From the NCBI RefSeq assembly GCF_030463565.1, contig NC_134646.1, positions 66,233,710 through 66,297,709 on the forward strand: a DNA stretch of 64,000 nucleotides, given 5' to 3'. The notes under the pieces were generated by a model, which saw only the letters and a program-made list of their open reading frames with translations, had not been told where the DNA came from and searched no databases. A program made the position numbers and the translations under genes. This document shows, piece by piece, positions 27,401 through 39,700 of this stretch. Position 1 is the first letter of the stretch; the number at the start of each line of letters is the position of its first letter. The DNA is from Pelecanus crispus (Eukaryota > Chordata > Aves > Pelecaniformes > Pelecanidae).

Positions 27401-28560
27401 TGTGATACTAGACATGTTATCAAAGAAATTTAGATAATAAATAATTCTGAACAGATAGAAAATTAAATCTTACTGCTTTTTAGAACATATATTTGTGCTG
27501 ATTTACTATTTATAATTGAACTCATTAAGAGCATAACTATCCTAAACAGAGCTTTTCAGAAAAAAATCTCAGAATGTACCATTCATGGAACACACAATTG
27601 CTGAATAAAATGAACTATCAGATACTACTAAAACGTACGATGTGGCTATAACATAATATTTTGTCTTTGACTATGAAATTCCAATTTGTCTCTTAGCAAC
27701 ATGATACAGATTTTTTTTTTTTTTTTTGTTTAAAACAAAGCACAGAAATTGGTCACATGCTTTGCCTTGCACAAATCGTGAGCTTTAACTCCTTTATTAT
27801 ATTCCATTTATTTTGGTCATAATCCCAAAAGAAACAATTTGTTCAAACTGTTCAGCCAAACACAATGTCATTTGGCAAAGCACCATGGTCCTTCATAAGC
27901 CAATTCTCTAGAGATAATTGTTTGCACGTATCAGTAGTCCAACATCTAGAACAACGCGCTGATTTTGAAATATGCGCAAATACAGGCCCCGCTCCATCCT
28001 TCTTCACGGACCCTGAAGTTCACCTTTGGCAACCAGCGATGTCTGACAATCAGGTGAACCTCCTGGGGCTTAAAGGCAGATTCAAAAAACATGGTTTGCC
28101 AAAAAGCAGCATTACCCCCCCGGCTGATCCCCAGTCAGTATTTAGCAGAGTTCGATTGAGTTGCAATCGTTTCTGTGTTGCAGTCTTAACAAATCCTGCT
28201 GAACCCAAGGCGAGCATCCTATTCTAACCATGAAGTCCTTCGGTCCCCACTAACGTCTGCAGTCTTTGTCATCCACGGAGACACAAAGTATGCTGAGACG
28301 CTTCTCAAAAGCGTAATTGGTCTGCACGGCCATCATTTGGTAGGCATACTACTGATTGCCTAATTAAAAAAATAACTAAGATGAGACATTTTAACACTGT
28401 TTTAAAGCAGAGCACAACTATTCCACCGCTGGATCAAAATGAGCTTTCCTGCGCTAACAGTTTTGTTAAGGTATTGAAAAAGCCGAGCATGAGTACGCAG
28501 GAAAAAAAAATCTTTCAATGATTTCAATTAGCAGCACCGCTTATTCTGGATTCTAGAGAT
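24488..28560. other. Intergenic, no gene recognised
   Basis: AT-rich sequence. A plus-strand open frame of 120 codons at 27865-28227 has no recognised domain or splice context and is not called as a gene. Confidence 0.55.
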
Positions 28561-28902
28561 TTCGGATCATTTTGTGGCTGTTTACTACAATAGACGGTTC
28601 TTGCAGAACTGCTCACAGGCGTGCAGTCCCTCACAACAAGTGTGGCCTTGTGTTAAAAGCCTGAAGCCGCCAGAAGCGGGGGTTTTTTTGCCCCCTCTCA
28701 TGCCGAGTCCTAAAGCTGTCAAAAATCCAAACCAACCAACCCCATCACAGTTGTCCTTCAGCACTTCTTCCGAAAGCCGGTACTGTTCGTAGGGCTGTCT
28801 GGAGGGGGAATTATCCACAGGGACAGCTGTTCTGCTGGTGCTGCACCGGAGCAGAGGAAGGCTGGCTAACGTCCCCTCTGCCAGCCATTCCCCCGAGGAC
28901 CT

Positions 28903-29475
28903 CGCCTTGGCCCTGGCCCTTGTCTCCTCTGTGGCCCTGGCCATGCCTTGGCCCTGGCCCGTGTCCCCTCCGTGGCCCTGGCCATGCCTTGGCCCTGGCT
29001 CTCGTCCCCTCCGTGGCCCTGGCCATGCCTTGGCCCTGGCCCTCATCCCCTCCGTGGCCCTGGCCATGCCTTGGCCCTGGCCCTGCCTTGGCCCTGGCCA
29101 TGCCTTGGCCCTGGCCCTTGTCTCCTCCCTGGCCCTGGCCATGCCTTGGCCCTGGCCCGTGTCCCCTCCGTGGCCCTGGCCATGCCTTGGCCCTGGCCCG
29201 TGTCCCCTCCGTGGCCCTGGCCATGCCTTGGCCCTGGCCCTCGTCCCCTCCCTGGCCCTGGCCCTGCCTTGGCCCTGGCCATGCCTTGGCCCTGGCCCTT
29301 GTCCCCTCCGTGGCCCTGGCCATGCCTTGGCCCTGGCCCTCGTCCCCTCCCTGGCCCCGGCCCTGCCTTGGCCCTGGCCATGCCTTGGCCCTGGCCCTTG
29401 TCTCCTCCCTGGCCCTGGCCATGCCTTGGCCCTGGTCCGAGCCCCGGCCCTGACCCGTGTCCTGGCCCTGCTGCC
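28903..29475. repeat. Composite GC-rich minisatellite (41/58/75-bp units)
   Basis: Tandem blocks built from a 24-bp part containing TGTCCCCTCCGTGGCCCTGG and a 17-bp part resembling CCATGCCTTGGCCCTGG. Successive unit starts at 28921, 28962, 29003, 29044, 29119, 29160, 29201, 29242, 29300, 29341 and 29399 give spacings of 41, 41, 41, 75, 41, 41, 41, 58, 41 and 58 bp, that is 41 plus 0, 1 or 2 extra 17-mers. The plus strand is C-rich and the minus strand G-rich. The unit lacks stop codons in the frames used, which creates open frames up to 323 codons on both strands (for example 28585-29556 minus); these are repeat artefacts. Confidence 0.95.
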
Positions 29476-31954
29476 TTCCCCTGCCCAGTGACAGCACGTG
29501 AAGCGCGTTTGTGGGGGCCGGAGGAAGCCAGCTGTAGCTGGCCGTACAAAACACAAAGCTCTGTTGATGGCAAATACGCGCTTCAGCTAATTGCCTTTCC
29601 TGTGTGGGCCGCGGGGATGAAAGCAGCCGGTGCCGCAGCATCTGCCAGCAGCCAGGCACGGACAGGAACAGCCTTTAGGAGAGGAGGGAAAAGGAAGAGC
29701 CCAGCAGCTCCCGCCACCCCTGCTGCATCCTCCCTCCCTCCCCCGTTTCCTCACATGAAATACTGGACAGAATATATCATACCCATTCGTTAAAATCTGT
29801 AGAAGGGCTCTTCCCCTTCCTCACTGGAGGTACGGCCCTACAGTTTTGCAGTATATTCCAGTATCTTTTAACGAATCTCTTATTTAGTCTTAATGAGCGG
29901 CTCGCTAAATTGCTTTTCCCTAACTGATCTTTGTACAGCAATTCTGTTTAATGAAATCCCCTCAGTCTTGTTGGAAGAATTTTATAAAATTCATTAGATG
30001 ACAGTAAGAGGCATATGCTTGGGCATATTTTTTTTGCTGGTTTCTGGTAACAAGTAGAAATGCTTCTCTTTCCAGCCTTTTCCCTTTACTGGGCTATCTA
30101 ACTGTTTTATGGTCTCCATACTCTCTCCATTTCTCATAATAAAATTTGTTACTATGACAAAAAAATTCCACTAAAAAGTAGAAACTGTTCTAGTTATTCA
30201 ATTGTTCCATTACCCAGCTATCAAGATTGAAGTGCCAATATATTTTTGGAAGTACTGAATGAAGATAACTTGGGTACATTTTTAGACAAGGCTATTTACT
30301 TTTGAGTTTTTTTAAACAGTTTATTTGACATTACAAGAAACCTTTGATAGGCCATAGCCAGAATCCTAAGGTAAGCAGAAAAAAGTTGATCTTTATCTAT
30401 AAATATGGAGACAATTGGTTCTTGTACTGAAATGTCTGTTTATATTGATTTCAGATAGGGAGGAACAGACCAAGAAAAACAATTTGGCTAAATTGAGCCA
30501 TTGAAGGTTCAGCTGAGCCTGATTAAATCAACGCAATTATAAATTTAGATACAATTCTACTATCAAAATCTGGCCATTACTTAAAACAGAAAAAATGAAA
30601 ACAGAGTTTTAGGAATTGGGAAGTCAAATGATAGGCTACAGACATAGAAAGGTTTGAACTGGTTGTGGAAGTTAAAGAATTGAAACTTAAGTAATTGATA
30701 CTACCTATGCATACAAGTATCTAGCTGTAAGATAGAAACCATTAATTTTAATATTTTAAAAAAAATATTTGAAATGAGTGTTGTTTAAGCAAGGGAGATT
30801 AAAAATACAAGTATCAGCCAGAATCTGAAACACAGTATTTTCTTGGAACTAAAATAGGAAACTGAGGGGAACATGAAAGCAATACATCTTCAGTAAAAGC
30901 AATTTTTAAAAATAGGTTTGAGAAAAGATATAAAAATCTAACAGTATAGTTGAAGTCTAAGGAGAGGATCTGCTTAATTTTTAATTTCATCTTAATCTCA
31001 TTTTTAAAGAAGCTATACGCATTATTCCTGTGTACATGTCTCTGTGTGTGTGTGTGTGTGTCCCCATCTTTCCGCGTCTCGAAAAAGTCCACTTAAACAC
31101 CTGACAAAAGGCAGCAGAGATTCGCTGCTCCAGCTGGTCCATACGATACCAGGCTCAAGAGCTGCATGCAGTCCGTGAAGCCTTTGGCCAACCCAGAAGT
31201 GAGTGGCAGAGCATCAGCCCGCGCGCAGGGAGCAGCCAGCCGGGGCAGCCAGCAGCAGCGGTCTCGCCGAAAGGTGCGTGTTGGTCCACGCCAGCCGCAG
31301 AGCATAAGGTCCCCTGCCCAGCCACCAGGAGAAATGAGGGTGGGGGTCAGGAAGAGGAGTTTAAGTACTCCGGTGGGGAAGGCAGAGGGGACACAACGGA
31401 GATGCCAGGTTGTTAGGATGAATGACGAGATGCCAGGTCTGAGGAAAACAGACCATATTCTGTTAGTCACAGAACTGCTTGTTCAAACAAGAACCCAACA
31501 GTCTCTATCTCTGCCTACTTACAACATTTTCAAAACTATTGAAAATGAAAAAAAAGAGAAAAAATATCACCCAAAAATCCCAATAAGGGTTAGGATACTG
31601 TTCAGATTCCGCACAACGTACTTGCACAGAGCAATGGGAATTAGAGGGTCAGCAGGCCTCTTAGGGAGCCTTTCTTGCTATTTAGTAAATACTTTTAATT
31701 CCCTGAAATGCCATGGTAACCTTTTAATGACCTTACTGAGCCCCAATTCTTGTGACTGCTTTGTAACATTATAATTTCTAAATTGCTACCCAGTCTTACA
31801 GATTTTAAAAACTGCAAAATGCTGCATTTTTAGATAGATGTGCATTACATGTTGTTCTGATGAAGTGAGGTCTTGTGGTTAATACACAAACTGAGCATCT
31901 TGAAGTATAAACAAGAATTTAGGAGAGGAGAGACTGCTCACATCATTTAGGAAT
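29476..31954. other. Intergenic with two GC-richer patches
   Basis: A GC-rich flank continues to about 29760. A second GC-rich patch at 31090-31400 carries open frames on both strands (plus 31166-31774, 202 codons; minus 31093-31470, 125 codons) with no recognised domain. A (TG)n stretch lies at about 31043-31060. The rest is AT-rich and unassigned. Confidence 0.5.
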
Positions 31955-32045
31955 TTACTGTGTAATCTTTAGCAAATCACTTTATCTTGCTATGCCTCCA
32001 TTCCCCATATATAAAACAGGGTAATACTTGCTGTAAAGATAAAAG
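31955..32045 (+). mobile_element. MIR-like SINE relic
   Basis: The order TACTGTGTAATCTTTAGCAA, ATCACTTTATCTT, GCCTCCATTCCCCATATATA and AAACAGGGTAATACTTGC follows the 3' half of the MIR consensus (GTGTGACCTTGGGCAA, CTCAGTTTCCCCATCTGTAAAA, GGGATAATA). It is heavily diverged, as expected of a relic predating the bird-mammal split. Confidence 0.7.
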
Positions 32046-33331
32046 CTGTCACATGTGTCCTCCTTTTAAAAACTAAATGTCATAGAAAAGCCTCTAGTTA
32101 AACAGTTAAAACCATTTCTTGCAAATATTAAGGAAAAGATCAATTTTCTTTGTTATCCAGAACAAAATTTCCCCAAATATTCTTATTCAGTACATCATAT
32201 CTGTTAAGCAGTTTGGTTCTTTATATAAGAAGTGATCATACTGAGTCCACAACTTTACCTTTTTTTAAAATCTGCCTTATAAATTTACTAGCAGTCTATA
32301 AAAGTTCAGTAAGTTTCTTACTGCATTATCCTGACAGAGACAACGAGAATCACAGACATAAAGCTCATAACACTGTCTGAGACTACAGCTTAGAACACTT
32401 TTCAGGCAACTTTTCAGCACACTATGAAGGACTCATGCTTCACCATCGTACATTCAGTATCTATGACAAATGATGACAACTACATGTATGTAAATCAGGC
32501 CAAGATAAAAGTCCTACAGCAAATGCAGTGGCTACGTTACCCATTATGTTCTTTTGATTTTGATCCTTTTTCAGGTATTAAGATATGCTTAATCAAATCA
32601 GATTATTGACTCCACCTTTGGAATTCAACAAATCAGCGGAAAAAGCTGGGAGACCTCACAAAACGGTACGATCGCTAACAGACGATGGGCCAGCCTGTCA
32701 GCATAGTGACAATCCGTCACACATCAATAGGAGTTTGGATTCTGAAGCCTGAGCTGTTGAATCAGAGAGGCTGGAAAACTGGCAAGGCATAGGACCGCTC
32801 TCCCAAAGAGGGTGTGGGGCATGGCAAAAGGACTCTTGGCATCGTTCTCAGGGGAATAGTTTGGCTCATGTAAGGACTGGCTCCAACAAGTTCTGAAGGA
32901 AGCTATGCTCAGGCCTTCTCTGCAGGGGAACGTATTTTATGACACAGGGCCTTTGATGGGACTCTGGATAGGAGTTTAGAAGGTGCCTGAGATAGCTGCG
33001 AACCTAACTGAAGATGAATGGGGAATGCGTGACTGCATCTCTGTATATGAAAAGAATAAACGGAAGTAGCTAACGTGAGAAAGAACATGGAAAAAATGTC
33101 TGTGAAGAGAATAAATAAGATAGAGATAGCAGAACTGGTGCATAATCCTATCTTTTTCTTAGAAAAAGAGACAAAATTCTTGCAAGTTAAAGTGTCTGTA
33201 TTTTCTCAATTGACTGTATTTGAGCTGATACTCTCCAAGCGGTGACCTTGAAAAAGCCATTTCATATTGAAAGAGAACTTTTACAACTCCGACATTAACA
33301 TCACAATGCTCAGATCACGAATTACATTTAC
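32046..33331. other. Intergenic, downstream of TBC1D19
   Basis: A moderately GC-rich patch at about 32630-33010 stands out from the surrounding AT-rich DNA, but no gene, repeat family or RNA was recognised in it. Confidence 0.5.
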
Positions 33332-33626
33332 TTTATTTAATTTAATATTACATGCATTTTAGACACTGATTCATATTGTTTATTTGCAGAAGTAGTAATT
33401 CTTAATGTACAAGTAATAACCACTGCTGTTACGGTGAAATTCAGTAGCATGCACTGCACATACTTGTGTGCAAAGGTATTGTTTTCAGTTAGAAAATTTT
33501 AAGGTCATGATTTCTAAATTAATATTGTACATAGAGCTTAATTTTGGTTTTATGCAGACATTGCATAGCTGATGATTAGCTTCTCAAGAAAGACTGGAAT
33601 TGTGGTACCAGTATTGTTGAAGCAGA
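33332..33626 (-). other. TBC1D19: TBC1D19 3' UTR with two AATAAA signals
   Basis: AT-rich sequence downstream of the TGA. On the minus strand AATAAA occurs at 33384-33379 and at 33337-33332, giving a predicted short 3' UTR of roughly 260-330 nt. Which signal is used cannot be told from sequence alone. Confidence 0.65.
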
Positions 33627-33701
33627 TCAAGTGACAGTAGCAAACAAGAAGATTTGCAGAAGAGGCATAACTTTCAGGGTTGAAAGGTCAGCAAGTACAG
33701 C
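33627..33701 (-). CDS. TBC1D19: TBC1D19 terminal coding exon and stop
   Basis: Encodes [20 protein letters not shown] then ATVT and TGA (33629-33627). Acceptor TATCCTAG. The ending matches the family C terminus, so the end of the gene is complete. Confidence 0.96.
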   Translation of the reverse strand, partial: AVLADLSTLKVMPLLQIFLFATVT

Positions 33702-36700
33702 CTAGGATAAAAACCAAAAAGGCCTGTTAAACTTGACATTTGAATCAAATTTCTTTAAAGCAAGTCAAAATGTCAGAAAAAGATTCAAATACTACAATAC
33801 TAACAACAATTACATTCAGACCTGGCTAGAAGCAAATTATGCAGGTTCATGTTAGTGCCTTGTTCTATTATTTTTCATTCTAACATTTCAAAGAAAAAGC
33901 ATATGTTTATGTATATAAACCAAGTAACTTTATTTTAGCCTTTAGCCTTACTTCAAATATACATGGCATCATGAGTGAATAAGGGGTCTAACATTTCAAC
34001 TTGCTTCTAAAAATAATTGGGAATTAAGAATCCTTATCCTGTGGCTTGGCTAGTACTTGTGAAGTAAGTCCAATGTGATGACTCAAATAGTCAACATCTT
34101 TCATGAAAGTATGTTAAAAAAACCAAAGTATCATCACAAGCTCTCAAAGTTTGGAAAAAATACATCACCAGATTTTTGGGAAAAATATCTTTTAACAAAT
34201 TAGTAGAGATAAACAATTATAATCTTCATCATAATGACTTGATTTTCTTCATTTCCCATCTGTAAAATGACAGTACTCACAGTAAAATTTCAGATCAAAT
34301 ATTGACAAAAATAGTCTTATAAAATTTTTGTAATATCAAAAAGCACAGAAGCAACTACATTAAAATGCACTGAGAAAAAAGGTACAAACCTCCACGATAT
34401 TTCAAAAATAATATATCCCACAAACATAGATTATGTATTAAAATAGAAATCTGATCGTACAACATAATTTGGTAACATTACATTTTTGTAGCAAATATAC
34501 TCTTTTATTTCTCTTTACTCCAGAAAAGCAGTATTATGTACTGCATGTTCACAATTTCCTTTTTATCTAAGGTAAGAATTTAGGCAGAAAGATTTGCACT
34601 ATGTACCACATGCCATGTGAAGCTTAAGTTACTCTTGTTGGCAAAGCATCAGAAACTATTTCAATCTCCTGAAACTGAAACTTATCCTTACTTCAGCTGC
34701 AGCCAGTGATGTCACCTCCATCAGGTTGACTGCTCGGAAAGCAAACACAGCAGCTGCCAGGACTGAAAGAAAATGCCCAATATTTAAGTTGCTAACCTGT
34801 TAATTAGTGGTTAGAATGAATCTTGATGGAAAATACCAATTCTCACTGCCTTAGAGTAATTATTTTGATTCTGAAGAATAATATACAATGGATAGCTGTG
34901 TTTCAGTTTCTTTGGCCTTTCTTTACAATGAATAGGAAAAACACAACATTCTTTCAGAAAAGTCTGAGTGAAAATGCTTAAGGTGAGTAGCTTTTAATTA
35001 AAAGGGACAAGGTGATTTATGATTAGTTTATTTCTAAGCCAATAACTTTATTTAAATAGCAATATTTGAGTTGTGAATATTATATAAAATAAATGAACTT
35101 TTAAAAAATATACTCTTATATAAATGTATCTCTCTACATAGCTGTCTTACATGTACAAATAAAACCAAAATGTTTTCTTTTCTCTTCTATTCACCTACTT
35201 TGTATTTAAAATCTGACCCAACTGAAGATACATGTCTTCCTTAGAACCCCCATCTAAAACCTTGCATAAAACTTAGGACATAATTTCCTTTATAAAAAAT
35301 AAGTACAAAACTTTCAAAGTCTCTTAAAAGATGGGGCTTTGAAAGAAGAAATCCAGCAAAATCTGGGGAATTCTCAGTTGCTGTAAGTACTGAAAAACTA
35401 CTTGCCATAAATGAGTAACATGAATCTTTTATTTTGTGAAAGGTGATAAACCCATTTATCGTTACCACTGACACTGAGAGAACATCTTATGTTCTGTTCA
35501 CAGAGCGCTTAGCATTTTTGGAGTGTCGTCATAAAAAAAAAAAATTACCTCACATATTTTTGTTAGAGATGCAGTATTTATGCAATTCTAGTTTTCTAGA
35601 AGTTATACTCTTTGAGTATGTATGTAATCTGCTTTCAGCATTCAAACAGCAACTGTTTTCTTCTTGTCACAAAACACATAGAAGCTAACATGTATTTGCC
35701 TTACATCCACCCGGACTTAACACTTTTTGTAAAAACAATTCTATTACCAGCAAGAATTTCTAGAGAGTTGTATCCCAGGATTCTGTCCCACAGAAGCAAG
35801 AGCTGATCTGTAGCTAAATAACCAGAAAATGCCCGTACCATCCATTTAAATGAAATTCGTAGCCTGCAAACAAGTGATAAACAATAGTTATTATACCTCT
35901 GTTTCCCATAATGATCAGACAGATCCTCTATAAAGTAAAAATATTTTATTATTCTTCTGCATTTCTCTTCCAGGAGGAATAGCCATTTTCTCTTGCTGCA
36001 TTAATAATCAATATTTTCCTTTGCAACAGCCATCAGAAAACTATTTAGCATCTCATTTGACAAAGTACTAATATCATTAAAATACTCTGACCAAACAACC
36101 ACATTAGAGGGATCCTCAGCTGTTATCACCCTCAATGTTTCCTCCTTTCTGCTATTATGCTATTTTGCTGGATACCAATTATAACAGTAAGATTTTCAGG
36201 TTCTGTTACATTTGGTGCCATGAGTACACTATAGAATGACAGCCTCTTGCTCTCTCTCCCCTTCCAGGAGCTTCTGCTGTAACTAACATATCTCTGCGTC
36301 TTCTGTCCCCTAGGAAATAAATCACTTAGTTCCATCAGATCTGACATGAATAACTGAAACTTAGCTGAATAATGCAGCATTTCTCATAGAGCAATTCTCG
36401 TCTCTTTTTCACAGAACATACAGAAGATATGCACAAAGCACGTATACGCAGGTTAGACAAAGAACTCCAACTGACTTTCAAGGAAAAATGGCACACTGAT
36501 GTTTGCACTTTTGAATAATTGCCCATAGCTTTCAAATTAAAATACTACAAACCAGCATTTTCAGAACAATGAATCTGCAACATCTGTAGCAAGTCAGAAA
36601 GGAGTACTTACGGCTGAGCCCCAATTTCTCGAAGGTGATAAAAGAGCTGGGGCAGATGGGTTTGTAGAAGAGTCTCGAACAGCAAACACAATGACACAAT

Positions 36701-39700
36701 GCCCTAACAAAATAAGATCATATCCTGAATACTAACACTCATCCTGTCAAATCTGAGAAAACAGTATCAGCATGTAAATATACATGGATTTTTAATTCAA
36801 GCAAGGAAACACTATTAATGATATATAGCTCACGTAAGCAGGACACAAGTAGCTCTAATGCCTTCAGTCACTAAAGCCTTGCTCCTACAATTCTATGTAT
36901 GTATTAGCAACATAATATACTTTGATAGTCCCTTTCAACTGTAAGATACTTATGGTATTTGTACGTCAGGGTCTAAGTACTTAGTGGCTTATTATAATAT
37001 GACCTACTTGAAATATTTCCACTTTGATGAAATAGAACTCAGTTATACTATATATACACTAAAAACAGAGGATGTGAGAAATAACACATTTCTGATCACT
37101 AGAAACAAACAGCATTTGGGATAATTACAAAAAGTTAAATGTAAACACATTTTAAAATTTCTTTTAAAAATTACCATGAAAATTAAAAGATTCCTGTCTG
37201 ACTGTTTTCTCTGCTACTAATGACTGAAAGCACAATACACAGCCTTGAAATGGTATATCAAGGAAAGGATTTTCTTTTAACCAGGAAATGTTTTCAAAAA
37301 GTAATGTAACTATTCAGCACTTTATGAAGGAGAAAAAAAAATACTGTGTTTTATTCTTCAAAAACAGAAGATAAGCAAATTTCTACAATTGTCTTACATT
37401 CAAGACAGCTGGTCCTGGTCATAACCATAACCAAATTATTTAAAATTCATCTAGTAGTGCTAAAAAGCATGTGCTGTCACACAAAGATACTTGAGTTAAA
37501 GAAACAGACATTAACTGGATATCACTGAAACAGTATCTATATATGACTATATTTTAGTTCCTCTACCCCAGAAAACACTAAAGTGTGTGCACTTACATGT
37601 TGTTGATTAAAATGAAAGCAAGTATGCATTTATGTGACTTCTTGAACTGAGAAACCTATTACATAAAAGACTTGACTCTCAAAAAAAAAAAAAACCCTCA
37701 TAAAATGAGAACTGTAGTATTTTAAAGTACATTACATTCTACAGCAAAGATTAACATTGATGTAGAAAACAAAAATATCCAAACTGGAGTTACCTAATAT
37801 TCTTTCCAAGCTTGCCTGAAGTGTATATATATATCTGTATCTCAATCACATAGAAAATCATGCCATTGTATATTATTGTTCCATAGCAAACAGAATATCA
37901 AGTGAGTGGGTTTTAATTCCTAATGAACTTACAGAGGGATGAGAAGAGATGGAATGAAGTCTGAAGAAAAAACGCACATACATCTCACGGAATATCTGAT
38001 ACAATTTGGAAGGTTCATGGTACAGAAAACAAAGTGGAGCAACTGAAAGGATAAAAGAATTATAATTGCCTCAACACTGTAAACTGCTGAAAGAGTTCAA
38101 TGATTAAGTGCATGAAGTATGAGGAAAACCCAAGTAATTTATAGCAGTACAATTTACAAAAACAATACTAAACCAATTATTTAGAAAGAGATATTTTATA
38201 ACAGAGTCTATCATTTGGCGTAAAAAGTTAAGAAAGGGAGTACAATACATTCTAGGTAATAGTTCTATATATTTCAAGAATCTAAACTAATTAGAACCTG
38301 CTTGCTATAGTGCTGGCTTCCTCAGCATAAGAATAAGGGTGGCTTCTCTGCGGTGTAGGGCAACGATATGTTGAACAGTACACGTTTTTGATTCAACCGT
38401 CTGTAACCTCCAATGTGCTCCTGGGCTAGTGACCATTTCCCAGTTGGTTCCCCATACGTAAGACTGGAATAAGGTTAGTGCTTGAAGATGGGTTTTGCGA
38501 AAATGAAAATATTAAAAAAATAGCTTTTGGTTGCCACAATAACATCACATAAGTATGACTGATTGATAGAGACCTGTTTATTTCTTGTAAGAGCTGAAAA
38601 ACATGGACATTTGGTATTTTACTGTTTAGAAGTCTTCTAATATACCTGATTCAAAATAACAGTTGGCTACATTTGTAAAGCAGCGGTTCTCAAACTTTTT
38701 TCAATTAGTCCCTTTTTTCTTTTTGTAAAAGTCTAGCATATAGATAAATCTATTGTATGTATATGCTGTACAAACATAATCAGTTCCCCCTGATTTCTAC
38801 TGCATTCATTCAATGCATGTTTCGCAGACAGTTGTTCTAAACACATTTCTGTAAACAGCCTTTTCATCTGTCCATTCACCCACCACATCTACTGCTCCAT
38901 TTTACAGATGCATTCACTCTGGATGACAGCTTACGCTTTAACACACTCATAGTCTATCTCTACATTCACCTTCCCTTCCAGTTTTATTTACACAAAGATA
39001 GGGATACAGACACATTTGTCTGCATACATATGTATACATATGCACACAGATTTATGTACTTTTTTTATATATATGGGCGTATGCATGTGTGAATCCATTT
39101 TCATGTACATCTATATTAGAGAACGTGGCTTAATAGAAAATAATGACATATGTGTATGAGAGGTGGGGTGCTAAGGTAGGGTGTGATGTTCACAGAAATG
39201 TGTACTTACGTAGGGGTAAGAAAAGCAGAGGGTGTTACTACCGTGTATGTTTTTAAGGATTGAAGATGGAGGTGGAGGAGTCAGCAGCGCGCATATGTAC
39301 AGAACGGCCAGGAGGATGACAGAACAGTGCCTGACAGTTGGCACCAAACAAGCGTATGCATGCGAACATGCAAAAGTGTACAGGATTTATATAAGGACCC
39401 AGACACTTCCTCCGAGAGCAGCACAGCATGGAATATGTAGGATGCTCTGCTTGGTCCCAACTACCTTACCCACCGCCTGGAGTTACACTAGTGTTTCTGC
39501 TGCCTTGCTTTTCAGCCTCCCTCCTTCTCACAACCAGCATATTCTGAGCCCTTGCAAAGAGAGAGGACAGGAGGGAGGGAAGAAGCTCACACCCAGTTTG
39601 AGAGATGCTGTTCTCAAGGGCAGAGTCAAATACAAACATTCTGAAAAGCAGTTTCACAAGAAAAAGTGAAAGCCTCCTAGTGAGTACCTAAGGAAGAGAT

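Noticed and set aside
28585..29793. Pro/Trp/Leu- and Gly/Arg-repeat proteins up to 323 codons on both strands
   Set aside because: They are translations of the 41-bp minisatellite in several frames; the period is not a multiple of three and no unit favours one frame.
39232..39669. 145-codon plus-strand open frame in a TBC1D19 intron
   Set aside because: Antisense to the gene, Cys/His-scattered without a recognisable zinc-finger spacing, no family match.
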